A stretch of 64,000 nucleotides of DNA from Xanthoparmelia taractica. Its lineage: Eukaryota; Ascomycota; Lecanoromycetes; Lecanorales; Parmeliaceae. Position numbers and translations under genes: made by a program. The notes below the pieces were generated by a model. That model searched no databases and was not told the DNA's origin. It saw nothing but the letters and a program-made list of their open reading frames with translations. The stretch is from positions 124,001-188,000 of the forward strand of contig MU853186.1 of NCBI GenBank assembly GCA_033085395.1. Reading direction: 5' to 3'. Each line of letters opens with the position of its first letter. The stretch's first letter is position 1. This document shows, one piece after another, positions 35,736 through 47,100 of this stretch.

Positions 35736-36834
35736 TCACAGCTTGGGGATAAACATCGGCGTCTCCCTCTTCCACTTCTTATAATCCTCCCTATCACCGT
35801 ACCGCTTATCATACTTGCCCTCACTCATCGGCACTCCACTGACCTTGAGCAACAAGAAGCTCACAAACGCCGGACTGACACCACACACCCCCGCCGCGAC
35901 CATCTTCCCCAACAACCCCCACCCCGCCAACCCCATGCCCACCTGTCCCGGCCCACTCATCAACACCCCCGCAGCCACGGTCGCGATACCGGTCCACAAC
36001 GTCGCCTCGCCAAAGTAATTCGGATGACGGCTCTTGCTCCACAATCCCCGGGTCAAGAAATCCTCCTCGTGCTTCTTCTCCTTCTTCTCCTGCACCCATG
36101 CATTCTTTTGCCGGTCGGCTGCCACTTCAAAGGACAAGCCGCCCACGTAGAGCAAGATGCCCACGAGGTCCGTGATGCCGACCGCGGCGGGCAGAGAGGC
36201 GAATAGGGAGACGGGAAGGGCATTGACGGCTAGGACGGGCATGAGGCAGAGGGACACCCAGGTTGCCTGGGCGAAGAAGGCGCCTAGGAACTTGGGCGGG
36301 GACTGTCTGATGTCGTCGAAGCGGGAGTCGGAGCCGTCGGCGGAGATGCGTTGGAAGAGGTAGGTGCCCACTGTGATGATGTGCACAGGGCTTGCTTAGC
36401 ATATTATCCGAGATCAATAGTTAAGGGTCGACGTGGCACGAGCATAGTGGGGTCCTCGACAGGGGGGAATTGAGGGACTCACATCTCGTGGCCCACACGC
36501 TCACGGCCATGCTCAGCACCACCTGTCTCCAATTCAGCCCCGCTCCGCTCACACCCCTCAGCGCTCCCAAAATGCTCGGCCAGGCGGGCTTGATGGCACC
36601 GGCGGCCGCTGCTGCGTGTCGGGCTCGAATCGTGGGCAAGTAGAGGCTGAGTGCTGTGCACGATAGGTACGTGAGCGAGCCCGAGAGATCGTAGAAGCGC
36701 TCGGACTGGGCGATTATAGAGGGGACGGCGACGGCGGCTTGGAGGGTGTAGGCGAGGGCGATGGAGGGGACGAGGGTGGAAAGGAAGGGGCGGGAGAAGG
36801 TGGTGGCATGGAGGAGGGTGGAAAGGACTGCCAT
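35736..36834 (-). CDS. DUF1295 membrane protein (steroid 5-alpha-reductase-like)
   Basis: Exons 36834-36483 and 36370-35736 (112-bp intron, GTGAGT...ACAG) encode 328 residues. There are several hydrophobic segments, with WATRLGTYLFQRI across the splice, DSRFDDIRQSP and a C-terminal block GLWSKSRHPNYFGEATLWTG and YDKRYGDREDYKKWKRETP. The SRHPNYFGE motif defines DUF1295 and the related C-terminal domain of steroid reductases and isoprenylcysteine methyltransferases, where it contributes to NADPH or AdoMet binding. Substrate unknown. It is next to the accessory region, but nothing ties it to the polyketide genes. G+C is higher than in neighbours. Confidence 0.85.
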
Positions 36835-37008
36835 TGACGCGGTGATAGAACGTGATTCGCGAACAGTTAGAAGGGAGACAGGTTGCAGGTGTAAGTGGGA
36901 AGTGGGAATATTTACTTTGTATACGATTTAGGCATCGGTTCGATTGTACGAGATTCCGAAAACGAATACGATCTGGACTTCAGCCTTATGTTATAAAAGT
37001 AGATGATA

Positions 37009-37365
37009 CAGTCAACTCCCGCTATAACGGAATCGGTTGTAACGGAATTTACGTTATTACGGATCCAACCTGGAGATTTCCGTGAAATCCTCATACAAAT
37101 AACGGAAGATCGCGTTATACCGTATAACGGAATGTTTTCTTTGGTCTACAGCGGAAAAATAATGCATAAAGTACGTATAAAGTATGAATTAGGTACGTAT
37201 AAGTACTTCACTAATGCACAATACAGCGCATATAAGCTAATCTGATTAGTCAGGTCCTCTAGTCTACTCTGTAATCGGTTTAGTGCAATTTCGCTGTAAC
37301 GTAATTCACGTTATTACGGAATGGAGGTACTGATTTTTTCGTTCCGTTATAGCGGGAGTTGACTG
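37009..37365. mobile_element. 357-bp non-autonomous pogo/Fot1-like element (MITE)
   Basis: Perfect 24-bp terminal inverted repeats start CAGTCAACTCCCGCTATAAC at 37009 and end with the exact reverse complement at 37365. Both ends are flanked by TA (37007-37008 and 37366-37367), the target duplication of Tc1/mariner elements. CAGTC-type ends fit the pogo/Fot1 group. Subterminal copies of GTAACGgAATTtACGTTATTAC occur near both ends (about 37030 and 37293) in direct orientation. There is no transposase frame. The intact ends suggest recent movement. Confidence 0.9.
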
Positions 37366-37385
37366 TACCGCTAACCGACTCAAGG

Positions 37386-37437
37386 TAATCGTATGGGGAA
37401 CACGCTACACTTTTGTGGCGTGTTCCCCATACGATTA
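37386..37437. repeat. Perfect inverted repeat / hairpin, 20-bp arms
   Basis: Arms 37386-37405 and 37418-37437 are exact reverse complements. In the 12-bp centre CAC and GTG can pair around a TTTT loop, leaving only TA unpaired. It starts 18 bp after the MITE's TA. No adjacent open gene uses it as a terminator. Confidence 0.9.
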
Positions 37438-37489
37438 GCTCCCGTGCACGAGCTAGTCCATTTATGTATAGGTACACTAATCTCACAGC

Positions 37490-37775
37490 CATTTTTTAGC
37501 CTTATAGCCTTAGCCACCCCTACAACAGAAGATGAGATCTTACGAGATGATATGTACACTAAGAAGGTATTTAGGGAGTACACGGGCTATGCAGCAACCG
37601 TTAACTACGAGGCCAACGTCAAGTATCTACATTAGCGTAGTAGCAGGATAGTAAGTGAGACGGCGTTTAGTGCTTTCCAGACATGGAAGATACAAAGGTA
37701 GATAGTTGTCAATCACGCAACGCAGTGGAAGTATAGTGATGCGAATATTAAGATCTTATTTTTAAAGGAATCGTG
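37490..37775 (+). mobile_element. Possible transposase C-terminal relic
   Basis: A forward frame reads ATPTTEDEILRDDMYTKKVF and GYAATVNYEANVKYLH, stops at TAG (37633), then continues RSSRIVSETAFSAFQTWKIQ, stops again, and continues NHATQWKYSDANIKILFLKE to a TGA near 37774. The SETAFSAF stretch recalls the dimerisation region of hAT transposases, but the match is weak and from memory. Confidence 0.4.
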
Positions 37776-37877
37776 ATCGTTCAAGATGATGAACGGTAAT
37801 GAGAGACTCGATGAGGCTTACCCTACCCCCACCAGAGTCTCCGCAGTGTTCTCTCACAGAAGACTGCAGACGAGATT

Positions 37878-38870
37878 CTATCCCTCCAAGCCCGCACCAC
37901 CTCCAACGACCCATCCGGCACCCGTAACATAGCTAGATCTTGGACTGCTCAGGAACATGGCCACATCTGCAATCTCTGCCGGCTGTGCCATCCTCTTCAT
38001 TGGTGACCTCCCCTCGATGTACTCTCTTGCGCCCGGGTTTGCCTCACAAAGCCGTTGGACCATGGATGTTTCCACAAAAGCTGGACAGAGGCAATTGATG
38101 CGGATGTCGTGCTTTGCGCAATCGAATGCTTTTGAACACAATATCCCCCGTCAGTAACGGAGGCCAGAAACAGAAGGGATTGGAAAGCTAACCGGCGTTT
38201 TTGGTGAGTCCCAGGGCCGCGTGCTTCGAAGTTGAGTAAGCACTGCCACCTGGAATCGAGGCGTAGGATGCCAGGGAGCCCATATTGATAATGGTGCCAC
38301 GCGTTACCCCTCGAGCTGGGTCTCTCGCGCTCACCCTAATCGGCTCTTGCTCCTTCATCGCATTGACTTCTGCTCGGAGACAGTTGAACGTGCCTCTGCA
38401 ATTCACATTCAAAACAGCATCGAAGTCGGCCATGGTCAGTTCTCCGAATAGTCTTCTCGCGCTTATCGAAATCTAGGCGGGCTCATACCATCAGCAAAGA
38501 AGCAATACTTTAACCCTCGTAAGACGTACCCCGGCGCAATTAACAGCGTAGTCGATGCGTCCAAACTCTCCGCAAGCCTTCTGCACCATATTCTCTGCGT
38601 CCATTTCTTGCACAATGTCAACTTGTACGGAGATCGCTCGGTAATCTGGATTTCTCGCCATGGCAACGCTTTCTTGGGCAGCCTTCTCGGCGGCTTCCAA
38701 GTTAATATCTGCAAAAGCCACGCCCGCAGCACCTTCCTCGGCGTACATTTGCGCGCAAGCGAGGCCGATTCCACTCCCTAGAGAGGTCAACAGCAGAAGA
38801 GTGGTTGGAAAATCCAGGAGCCCAATAACATACCTGCTCCAGTCACCAGTGCATACCCATCGATGTTCAT
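37878..38870 (-). CDS. Short-chain dehydrogenase/reductase (classical SDR)
   Basis: Four exons, 38870-38834, 38777-38530, 38472-38193 and 38128-37878 (introns 56, 56 and 63 bp), encode 271 residues. The cofactor motif TGAGSGIG is split by intron 1, followed by NCAG, a catalytic Ser in INMGSLASY and YSTSK (the YxxxK pair). The C-terminus has RINCLCPAFVETSM and YVTGAGWVVGGGAG. FADIN after beta-2 has an acidic residue that usually favours NAD(H). It reduces or oxidises a small hydroxy/keto substrate. Similar SDRs are common tailoring enzymes of polyketide clusters, and it lies 5 kb from the PKS. That link is inference. Confidence 0.9.
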
Positions 38871-39640
38871 ACTGAGCTTTCTAGTTGGAAGCTCAGGCCA
38901 CAGTCAGCAGTCTTGACGCAGAATGCAATCTTTGACCAGCAATCTTGGTTGAGTTCCAAGTGCCCCACACTAGCTAAGGTTCACGAATCTCAAAAACACA
39001 CATATTAAAGGGAAGGAGAGGTATCTTAGATGTGGATGCCGGCATCGAGTGGGTATGGTTTGAAGGGGGGTGGGGCGGTCAAATCATTACGTAGCTAGTT
39101 GATATAAGATCCTTCAATCTTGATAGAATAGTTAGTGCTTCTAGCCACACGACCCTGGCGTCTTTGTTGTTCTGATTAGTGATTGGAGGGAGGTTTTTGG
39201 GAAAGCATGATCGACGACCAAGTAAAGGACTGCTAAGGCGATGAGGAAACAATAAGAGTTGATGTGGAGGAGAGTAATGTACGGCCGAGCCTGAACGAGG
39301 TGGCGACGAGCATCAAGGCTGCGGTTGGGCTCCTGGCTAGGAGAATGTATGCAGCGACCGAGCAGGGCCGTTGCATAAGGTAAGAATATGGTGGATGATA
39401 AGACTAAATAAATCCCTTGATGTTACCTTACGTTTTAGTAGTAGTACCAAGCATCTGAACCCTTAAGGCAATCCTAAAGTAAGCTAAAGTAAGCCAATGC
39501 TAGCTGCACCACTAACCCACATAGGGTAACTTGTAACCTTCATCCGACCTCTCCCCTCCTTTTTACTCTTACTTCCTAGATACCTTGTCCTCGCTCGTCC
39601 ACATCACCCGCTAGTGCCCCATCCGAACCGACCCAAGCCA
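38871..39640. other. Intergenic, SDR to acyltransferase remnant
   Basis: 0.77 kb, AT-rich in parts, with several TAAG/CCTTA stretches near 39425-39500. No gene or RNA seen. Confidence 0.4.
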
Positions 39641-41211
39641 TCAGCTGCATCGCCACTCAGCAAAGCGATTGAACAACTTGTCCTGTCTCAACATGCGCAT
39701 GTAGATGCTCTTCAGATCCACTCCAACCTCCAAACCGCATTCATCCTCACTCCACCCGTCCTTGGCATCCAATTTCGGCATAACGAGACAGAATGGGGGA
39801 ACTTCAAACCTGGACCACCGAATCCGCTCTGGCCTGCCAACAACCTTGCTGCCCCAGTCAGTGCCGTAGTAATCCATCCCTGCTCATGAGTTGACGCAAA
39901 TTGCGGTCTCTGGAAAGGGGCCCAGTCGAGCCTCAATCTCGTAACATCAGGCACGCTACCCAATGCACTCACTAACCGCATCAAATAATCCTCGTCAAAC
40001 TTGAGAATCTTACGGCGCAATGCGTATGCATACCGAGCCGCAATGTCCAGAGTCGAACCGACATCGGTAAAAGGTCCGCCAAGACTGGTCGTAATGACGA
40101 CGTTGCCAATGTATGATTGTAGCGGTAGATCTTTGATCAGGCGCCTACCATTGATGTAGAAGGCCAGAACGCTTATGAGTTGTGTGGTTCGCAAGAACAT
40201 TTGTAGCAGCAGGCGGCGCAGTGGCAGTGGGTTGGAGTCGCGCTCGAAGTAATTACTATCTTTCCAGGTTTGAGTTATGCAGCACCACAGCAAGGAGACA
40301 AGTGCATCATGCGTCGATATCCAAGCTTTGCTCTCCGCCTGTTTCTCGGCCTTCCTACTCGCCGTGATGACCTCCTTCAACTCTCGTAGTCTGGCTGCCG
40401 AAAAGAAAAAAAATCTCCGTCTGAGTCGTACCTTCCTCGATTGGATTTTGGGTCCGCAGGGCCATGCGTATGCTTCGATATGTGATCACATCGCTGATAA
40501 TCCTCAGGGCAGAGACCAGGCTGGCCCCCGGGCGAGTAGATACCCATTCCCACGACTTGAAGAACGTACGGGCCAATCCATGCTCAGGTGCCTGCTTTTT
40601 ACTGGGCAACTCGGTGAACGCGCGAAACTCGCTTAACGTCGCTGGCGGACCACTCATCAGCCGACTTCGGCTCAGACTGTCCTTCCCAAGCAAGAGTGAC
40701 CCATCATCCCCTCTGCAGTATGCTGCCCAAACGTTTTTTATCGTCAATAGACCGTGTCCATCAGCTACTGAATGGGCCGCACGGACCGCGAGGATGATTC
40801 CACCTTGGATAAAATTGATCTGTGCTTGCAGCGTTGGTCGCCCCGCTCATTTCGTTTGTGGCGACAACTCTTCCTCTATCAAAGCCCGCATCGGAAAGTG
40901 CTTCGCTTTCAATTCACTATAGTCGAGGTAATCGAGATAATTGACCGTCAGGAGGTCGTCCGCAGTCTTCCAAGGTGCTGCAATGGCAAGCATACCATGT
41001 GGACTTTCATGTCTGATGGGCGTGACGCTTCCGGCAATCCATGGAAGTGCATCCATCGATCGAGCAAACGCGGTTCGCATATGTTGCGCGATAGCATCGC
41101 GCTCAATACCAGCATTGGGGAAGAAAAGGATCTGGTGCGCATATTCGGTAAGTTGAGGTAAGAAAGTATCCAGGGGGTAAGTAAGTAAGGCTCTTGGAGA
41201 GGCGCCTTCAT
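39641..41211 (-). pseudogene. Disabled BAHD/trichothecene-acetyltransferase-like acyltransferase
   Basis: The coherent reading order matches the transferase family PF02458: LLTYPLDTFLPQLTEYAHQI, then MRTAFARSMDALPWIAGSV, INFIQGGIILAVRAAHSVAD (catalytic HxxxD = HSVAD near 40760-40775), SKAWISTHDALVSLLWCCI, NVVITTSLGGPF, then TDWGSKVVGRPERIRWSRF. A 37-bp intron (40431-40395) is plausible. At least two lesions are visible: an in-frame TGA at 40847-40849 just before the HxxxD region (CGA to TGA would explain it) and a frame change near 39880 that splits the conserved W-G region. The 5' end also lacks an ATG in the right frame. Intact members move an acyl group from CoA to an alcohol. Sequencing error cannot be excluded. 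Confidence 0.78.
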
Positions 41212-41728
41212 ATTGAATCTGCTTGGAGATGAGGTTTCGAGTTGGGGGGGCCGTTATTGTTGGAGCAGCGACAGGGCTGAATCAGAAACCAGGGCGACTT
41301 TCAGAATTTGGGCTTAACAAAAACTTTTGCTAGTTTCAAGGTGGCAACCCATGATTATAAGTTTTCGGTCGCATTGACGGTCATTCGGAGCGGTCTGATA
41401 TGCAAGCCATTCACGAATCTCTGGGGTTTCCTGCGTCCCCGCAAATGGGAAACCCCCAGAGTTTGGTTCAACAATGGACGTAGTGTGGTAATAGGCTGTG
41501 CTTTAGGTACGCCACGATGGAGATTGACGGCAGATTGGTTCCAAATCAGTAGAGACGCTATATGTAGAGCCTCGCATCACAAACTTGGCGAGACGCAAAG
41601 GTTGCCATACAAAGGCCCGGAGAGAGATATTGCTGATGGTAGCCACAGAGTACATTAACCCGACTGAATACGATAGTGCTACTGCCGTTCCCATCTTAAT
41701 TTTTTTGATCAAGGGGGTACGCCAACAA
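41212..41728. other. Intergenic with imperfect hairpin
   Basis: Nothing coding. Around 41420-41463 CTCTGGGGTTTCC faces GGGAAACCCCCAGAG as an inverted repeat with a short loop. Confidence 0.45.
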
Positions 41729-42171
41729 TCAAAATTTGCATAGGTCACGTTCGTCACGTTCCAGTTCGGTCAGCTGGACGAGGTACCACATCAAGGCTGT
41801 TCCAGGGAGGCATGCGGTGATCACATGCTGGACTTTTGTGGGTTGCAGGGTGGCCACTGGATCACTTTCGAATCTATAAGTAAATCCATGGACATGTCGA
41901 TAGTATAGGTAGTTGCTAGCGTTGACTTGCTTTCCCGCGGAGCCTAGGAGTAATGGGGACGTACTGGCCTGGTCGACCATCGTAGTGTTGATGACAGCGG
42001 CGCTACTTTCTCTGCCATTTCCTTCATCATGAGCATACATGAATACGGATCCTCGGTCGTGTTCGGGTACGGGGCGCAAGGTAGCCTAGTCGGCGAACAA
42101 AGGGTCCAGAGGTTTGAGAGCTGCGAATAGGGGATGACGATGCATGCGTCGTCGCTGGAGGTATAGGCCAA
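41729..42171 (-). mobile_element. Gag-like retroelement relic
   Basis: Two overlapping minus frames hold pieces such as VIPYSQLSNLWTLC, then YRHVHGFTYRFESDP, TKVQHVITACLPGTALMWYL and VQLTELERDERDLCKF. The pattern ACL.GTALMWY...LTELERD resembles gag-like proteins that I recall from many filamentous fungi. The frame breaks before the usual continuation, and no LTR or polymerase region is nearby. Confidence 0.5.
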
Positions 42172-42720
42172 GGAGAGCCAGTCTTTTCATATACCGATCA
42201 GATGCGGTTGAATTTTCCTAGTTGCAGCTTTCAATCCTCTAAATACCTTAGCTTCCTGGGTTGAGCCGGGGAAGACTAAGGCAGGTTATGCATGTTGCTT
42301 GCAGAAGATAGAAAAGCGAGTTAAGAACGAGAGGTTGTGGCATCTTCTGTCCCATCTGCTTTGCCCACTTCTTTTCCACTTTTCGATCATGAGAACATGG
42401 AAGATTGAGATATGTGGCAATTCGGACGAGGTCGTAGCAACATAAGGTACCTTAGTCTTCGCTCATCTGGTAAAAGTAGACGAAAAAGTACTTTAGTTGA
42501 ATAAACATTTGAATAGAGTTCAAGCTAAGCCAAAGTTGCCCTTCTCCTATCTCGGTATTTCCGACCTCTACCTTAAAAGATATACGCGAGCGAGAAGAAG
42601 AGTTCAACGACACCAGACTATTATTTCTTAGTGACACGAACAATACTTGAAAACATAATAACAAACCCATCCTGATTCTACCAAGTTACATCCTTCACCT
42701 TAATCGCCCAGTCGCTTCCT
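42172..42720. other. Intergenic region
   Basis: Downstream flank of the hydrolase. Contains ATAAGGTACCTTAGTC near 42443. No coding frame recognised. Confidence 0.4.
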
Positions 42721-43604
42721 TCAGCTCAAGCAACCCTCCACTTTCGCCAAGTCCTTGGTGCGCTCCACCATGTCACGGATTGTTCGACAAATCAGCTTGC
42801 AAGACTTGTCGTCTCTCGGAATAGCATGCCCTCGACCATGATCCACCATGGTGGCAACATCGCCGTCACACACATGGTATAATGCAACTGCTTGATCACC
42901 CAGCGCATCGTTGTACGCCATAATGTGACATGTTGGAATGCTAATCACTTGGCCACACTCATCTGCGAGCAGCCATCCTTTTCCATCTGCTTTATGGGGA
43001 GCCGCACCATTCATGAACACTGCACACTTGGGCACTATTACCTTCTTCCCTTCAGTCCTCTTCTTGAGACTATGAGCCACAAACGTAGCGGCTATGACTG
43101 CCCCTTCGCTGTGGCCAAGTATGCAGTCGAACGGCCCTTCTTCTTCGAATCTGCGCTCGATGTCCAAAAACACGTCTGGGAGCAGGAGGGACACTTTGGG
43201 CGGTAGGCGATGCTCAAGGTAACGCTGCATGTCTTCGGGTCTCAAGCCATCTGGAGCGCCAGCCATGGCCTCATGGAGTTGCTCTTCCGTGGCGCCAGGC
43301 CAGCTCGATTCGAGAAAGCGAAGGTGAGGAGCTGGACCAAAGTACTCCTCCAATCCTGCACATGAGGCCACCTCAATTGAGCCTGCCATGTAATGGAACG
43401 AATGTTCTCCATCTCGCTCTAGATCCCGAATGATTGGCACTACGTAGTGTCAGCAAGCTTGTACCTTGTAATATCGGCCATCTATCGCACAGAGTTGCTT
43501 TCGAAGTGTCTGGGAATCGTCAGCGTAAGTCCGAATCAGTTTACTAGAAAGAGAACCATTACTTCCGCGTTCGTTCCAATACCAGTTAGGCACAAAAACT
43601 TCAT
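42721..43604 (-). CDS. FSH-family serine hydrolase (LovG-like), PKS partner
   Basis: Three exons, 43604-43563, 43509-43491 and 43439-42721. The introns of 53 and 51 bp both carry GCTGAC branch sites, and the product has 259 residues. The start MKFLCLTGIGTNAETLRKQL matches the family's first strand and oxyanion region. The nucleophile Ser131 is in GHSEG, acidic and His partners lie in the C-terminal half (MVDHGRGHAIP), and the domain is FSH1/PF03959. Members beside highly reducing PKSs (LovG in lovastatin synthesis) release the finished chain from the ACP. The PKS here has no thioesterase domain, and this gene starts 520 bp from it in divergent orientation, so the same job is likely. Confidence 0.9.
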
Positions 43605-44124
43605 TTTGTGGGAGTAGACGTCCTCACAACCGTGATAGGGCACAAATTCTCTGAAGAGAAACCATGAGAGTGATTGAGGACTTGTATCTTCACGCAATGC
43701 CCGCACTTTATACCAACAAGTAGATGTGCGTAAATAGACTTGTCGATATCAAAGGCCTAGGCGAGCTATGTCATGGCGATCTGGACTGGCCTGTCAATTA
43801 TCTCGAAGCTCCATAAGTGGACCGAATGGCTAACGTCGGCCGAATCCTTGCGAAAAGGATAACGATCATCTCCGGCAGAGAAAGCAATACACTAAAAGTG
43901 GAGAAAGGCCAAAGATACTAATTGTACCGTCCAGTTCGGGGCAGAGTGTGTTACTATCTCAGTCATAGTATGGATCTGTGCTGAAGATATCGGCATCATA
44001 GATGTTTAGGCCTCAAAGGTTTATGTCTTCCCTGTGGCACATCGTTTTCAAATCTCCGTTCATAAAATCAACCGTTAATCACTGTGCACTTTTCATGATA
44101 ACTTAGCAAACAATCTTCTTGACC
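43605..44124. promoter_or_regulatory. Bidirectional promoter, FSH hydrolase / PKS
   Basis: 520 bp separate the two divergent start codons, so both genes can share upstream control. TTTATACC near 43708 and CATAAAATC near 44061 are weak TATA-like candidates. No clear Zn2Cys6 site pair could be assigned, and no cluster regulator gene is in the window. Confidence 0.5.
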
Positions 44125-47100
44125 ATGGGCGAACGCAGCAAGGAAAGCTTGCCTGAGAGCGAGCTCAAGGCCGTTGCGATTATTGGCATGGCATGTAGAC
44201 TCCCTGCTGGTGCCACGAATGTCGAAAATCTCTGGACAGCTCTTGCAAGTTGGGAGAGCGGATGGAGTCCTCACCCTAGGGAACGCTACATGCCAGAAAG
44301 ACATTATCATCCGAATCCCGACAAGAAGGGTACCTACTACTCGAAAGGGGGACACTACTTGGAAGATGAGGATATTGCGGCTTTTGACGCGCAATTCTTC
44401 AACATTACGGCAGCGGAGGCGGTGGTGAGTTTCACCTCTTCTGCGTGATATTCTCGGTAGAGCTGACTTCCCTAAGACAATGGACCCGCAACATCGCCAC
44501 TTGCTGGAGGTCAGCTACGAAGCGCTCGAAAATGCAGGCCTTTCACTGTCTGATGTTGCTGGCACGAACATGGGAGTTTTTATCGGTGGAAGCGTCTCTG
44601 AGTATCGATCGCACATTGGACCCGACATTGACAATTTACCCATGTTTGAAACAACTGGCAACGCAGAATCTCTTCAGGCAAATCGAGTTTCTTATATATA
44701 TGATCTCCGAGGCCCAAGTCTGACAATTGATACCGCTTGTTCCTCGAGTTCAGCAGCTTTAAACAGCGCATTTCTCAGTCTTCAGGCTGGTGAAGCGTCT
44801 ACGGCGATTGTTGGCAGCTCTGTTCTTCGGCTTCTGCCAGCGTCGGCCATCTCGCTTTCTGTAATGAGGTACGTTGAGTCATGCAGCTTGTGACAAAATT
44901 TACTCACAAGCTCAGGCTTTTATCCCCAGACGGACGATGTTATGCGTTTGATGATAGAGCCATTAGCGGTTTTGGAAGGGGTGAAGGTTCTGCCTGTATT
45001 ATACTGAAACCTCTCGAGGCAGCCTTGAAAGATGGCGACCCAATTCGGTCAATCATTCGTAACTCGGGCGTCAATCAAGATGGTAAGACTGCCGGTATTA
45101 CAATGCCGAACGGCGAAGCACAAGTTTCATTGATACAATCTGTCTATCGTGCTGCTGGGTTGGACCCTCTGCAGACAGATTACGTCGAAGCCCATGGTAC
45201 CGGCACAGCGACTGGAGATCCAATAGAAGCTGCTGCCTTGGGGAAAGTCTTTGGCCGAAGTCCAGGGCAACCTCCGGTTGTTGTTGGTTCTGTTAAGTCT
45301 AACATTGGACATTTGGAAGCCGCCAGTGGGGTCGCTTCTGTCATCAAAACGGCTTTGATGCTCGAGAGACGTTTTTACGCCCCCAATTGCGATTTACAGA
45401 CCCTCAATCCGAAGATCCCTTTCGAAAAGCTGAATCTCAAGGTAAAGCCCTGAAACTCCTATTGAAGGAATAAACATGTGGAGATAAAACTTACGCAAAA
45501 TTCAAGGTTTCTCAGAAATTCCGCCCTTGGGATTGCACGGGTGTGCGTAGAGCTTCTGTGAACAATTTTGGGTTTGGAGGCACAAATGTGATTCCACCCT
45601 CATCTTGACTCGCTGAGCATGGCTAATACGTAACAGTCCCATATTATCATGGAGGAAGCCTTGTCCAAGCGCGACATTAGAACGATGCCGGACGATGTCC
45701 GCGCCAGTCTTCTTAACAGCTCTGAAATCGCGACTGCAGCTATGGAGCCTGTGCAAAAACCATACCTCTTTCTATTATCCGCAAACGATCAAGAGTCGCT
45801 ATCAAAAAGCACTGCTTTGATTGCAGAGTACGTTTATGAGCGCCCGGCCTATTTGTTTCCCGACCTTCTGAGGTCTCTGGCTTTCACATTGGGACAGCGA
45901 AGGACATTGCTTCCTTGGAAAGTCGCAGTGCAAGCCGCAGACCAGGATGAATTGATCCGAAAACTAAAAGATGTAGCTCTCACACCCACGAGATCGGTCG
46001 AACAGCCAAGGATCGGCTTTGTCTTCACAGGCCAAGGCTCCCAGTGGCCCAAGATGGGCACTCAGCTGTACCATGCATATCCCATTTATGCATCAGCTAT
46101 ACAGAAGGCCGATCATATCTTGACGGGTCTTGGAGCTTCGTGGTCTCTTATCGCTGAATTGGAGAGGTCCGAGCGATATTCCTCGATAGACAGCCCGAGC
46201 ATAAGTCAGCCGGCTTGCACAGCTCTACAACTTGCTCTGGTGGACTTGCTGAAGTCCTGGAGAATCTTTCCCCAGAGTGTTATTGGGCATTCAAGCGGCG
46301 AGATCGCTGCGGCATACGCTGCAGGCATACTCGACATGGAGTCCTGTATGGCCATCGCTTACTACAGAGGCCTGGTGGCGACAACTTTGATGGAAAAGGA
46401 CGTAGGCACGAGCGGCGGAATGCTGGCCGTGGGAGCGAGCCAGGAAGACACCCAAGCATTGATCGACGCCAAAACGAATACCGGTGGTGAGTGCACCATT
46501 GCATGCATCAACAGCCCAAAGAGTATAACAGTCTCTGGTGATAACGCTCGCATTTCACAAGTGTCTGCCCTTGCAGATGAAAAGTCGATCTGGAACAGAC
46601 GTTTGAAGGTCGAAGTCGCGTACCATTCACATCACATGAATGCTGTTGCTGACCAATACGCCTCACTGCTCGGTGAAGTGAAGCCAGTCCGAGATGCCCG
46701 AGTTGAGTTCCATTCGTCGCTCGAAGGACACGAGGTGGAACCTGGTACTCTAGATACACGGTATTGGATAAGCAGTCTCACTTCGCCGGTGAGATTTTCT
46801 GAAGCGTTTACGAGTCTTTGCAAGCCAAAAGGAGACAGCAAGCGGGGAGTGGATCTGGTCATCGAGATTGGACCTCACTCTACCCTGCAAGGCCCGATAA
46901 GACAGATCACTCAGACGTTCGAAGGCAGTCCACGCCAAATCCAGTCTTTCTCGTCCATCGTACGTAACGCAGACAGCACTACATCCCTATTAGACCTCGC
47001 GGCTCGACTCGTGACCAATGGATGTAAGTTGGAACGGAGAAGGGTCAACTTCCCATCTCCGCCATCGCAACCCAAAAGAATATTAGTCGACCTGCCCCCT

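Noticed and set aside
43441..43490. In-frame TGA between two hydrolase exons taken as a lesion
   Set aside because: Splicing at GTGCGA (43490) and GTAG (43440), with a GCTGAC branch site, removes it and restores the family alignment.
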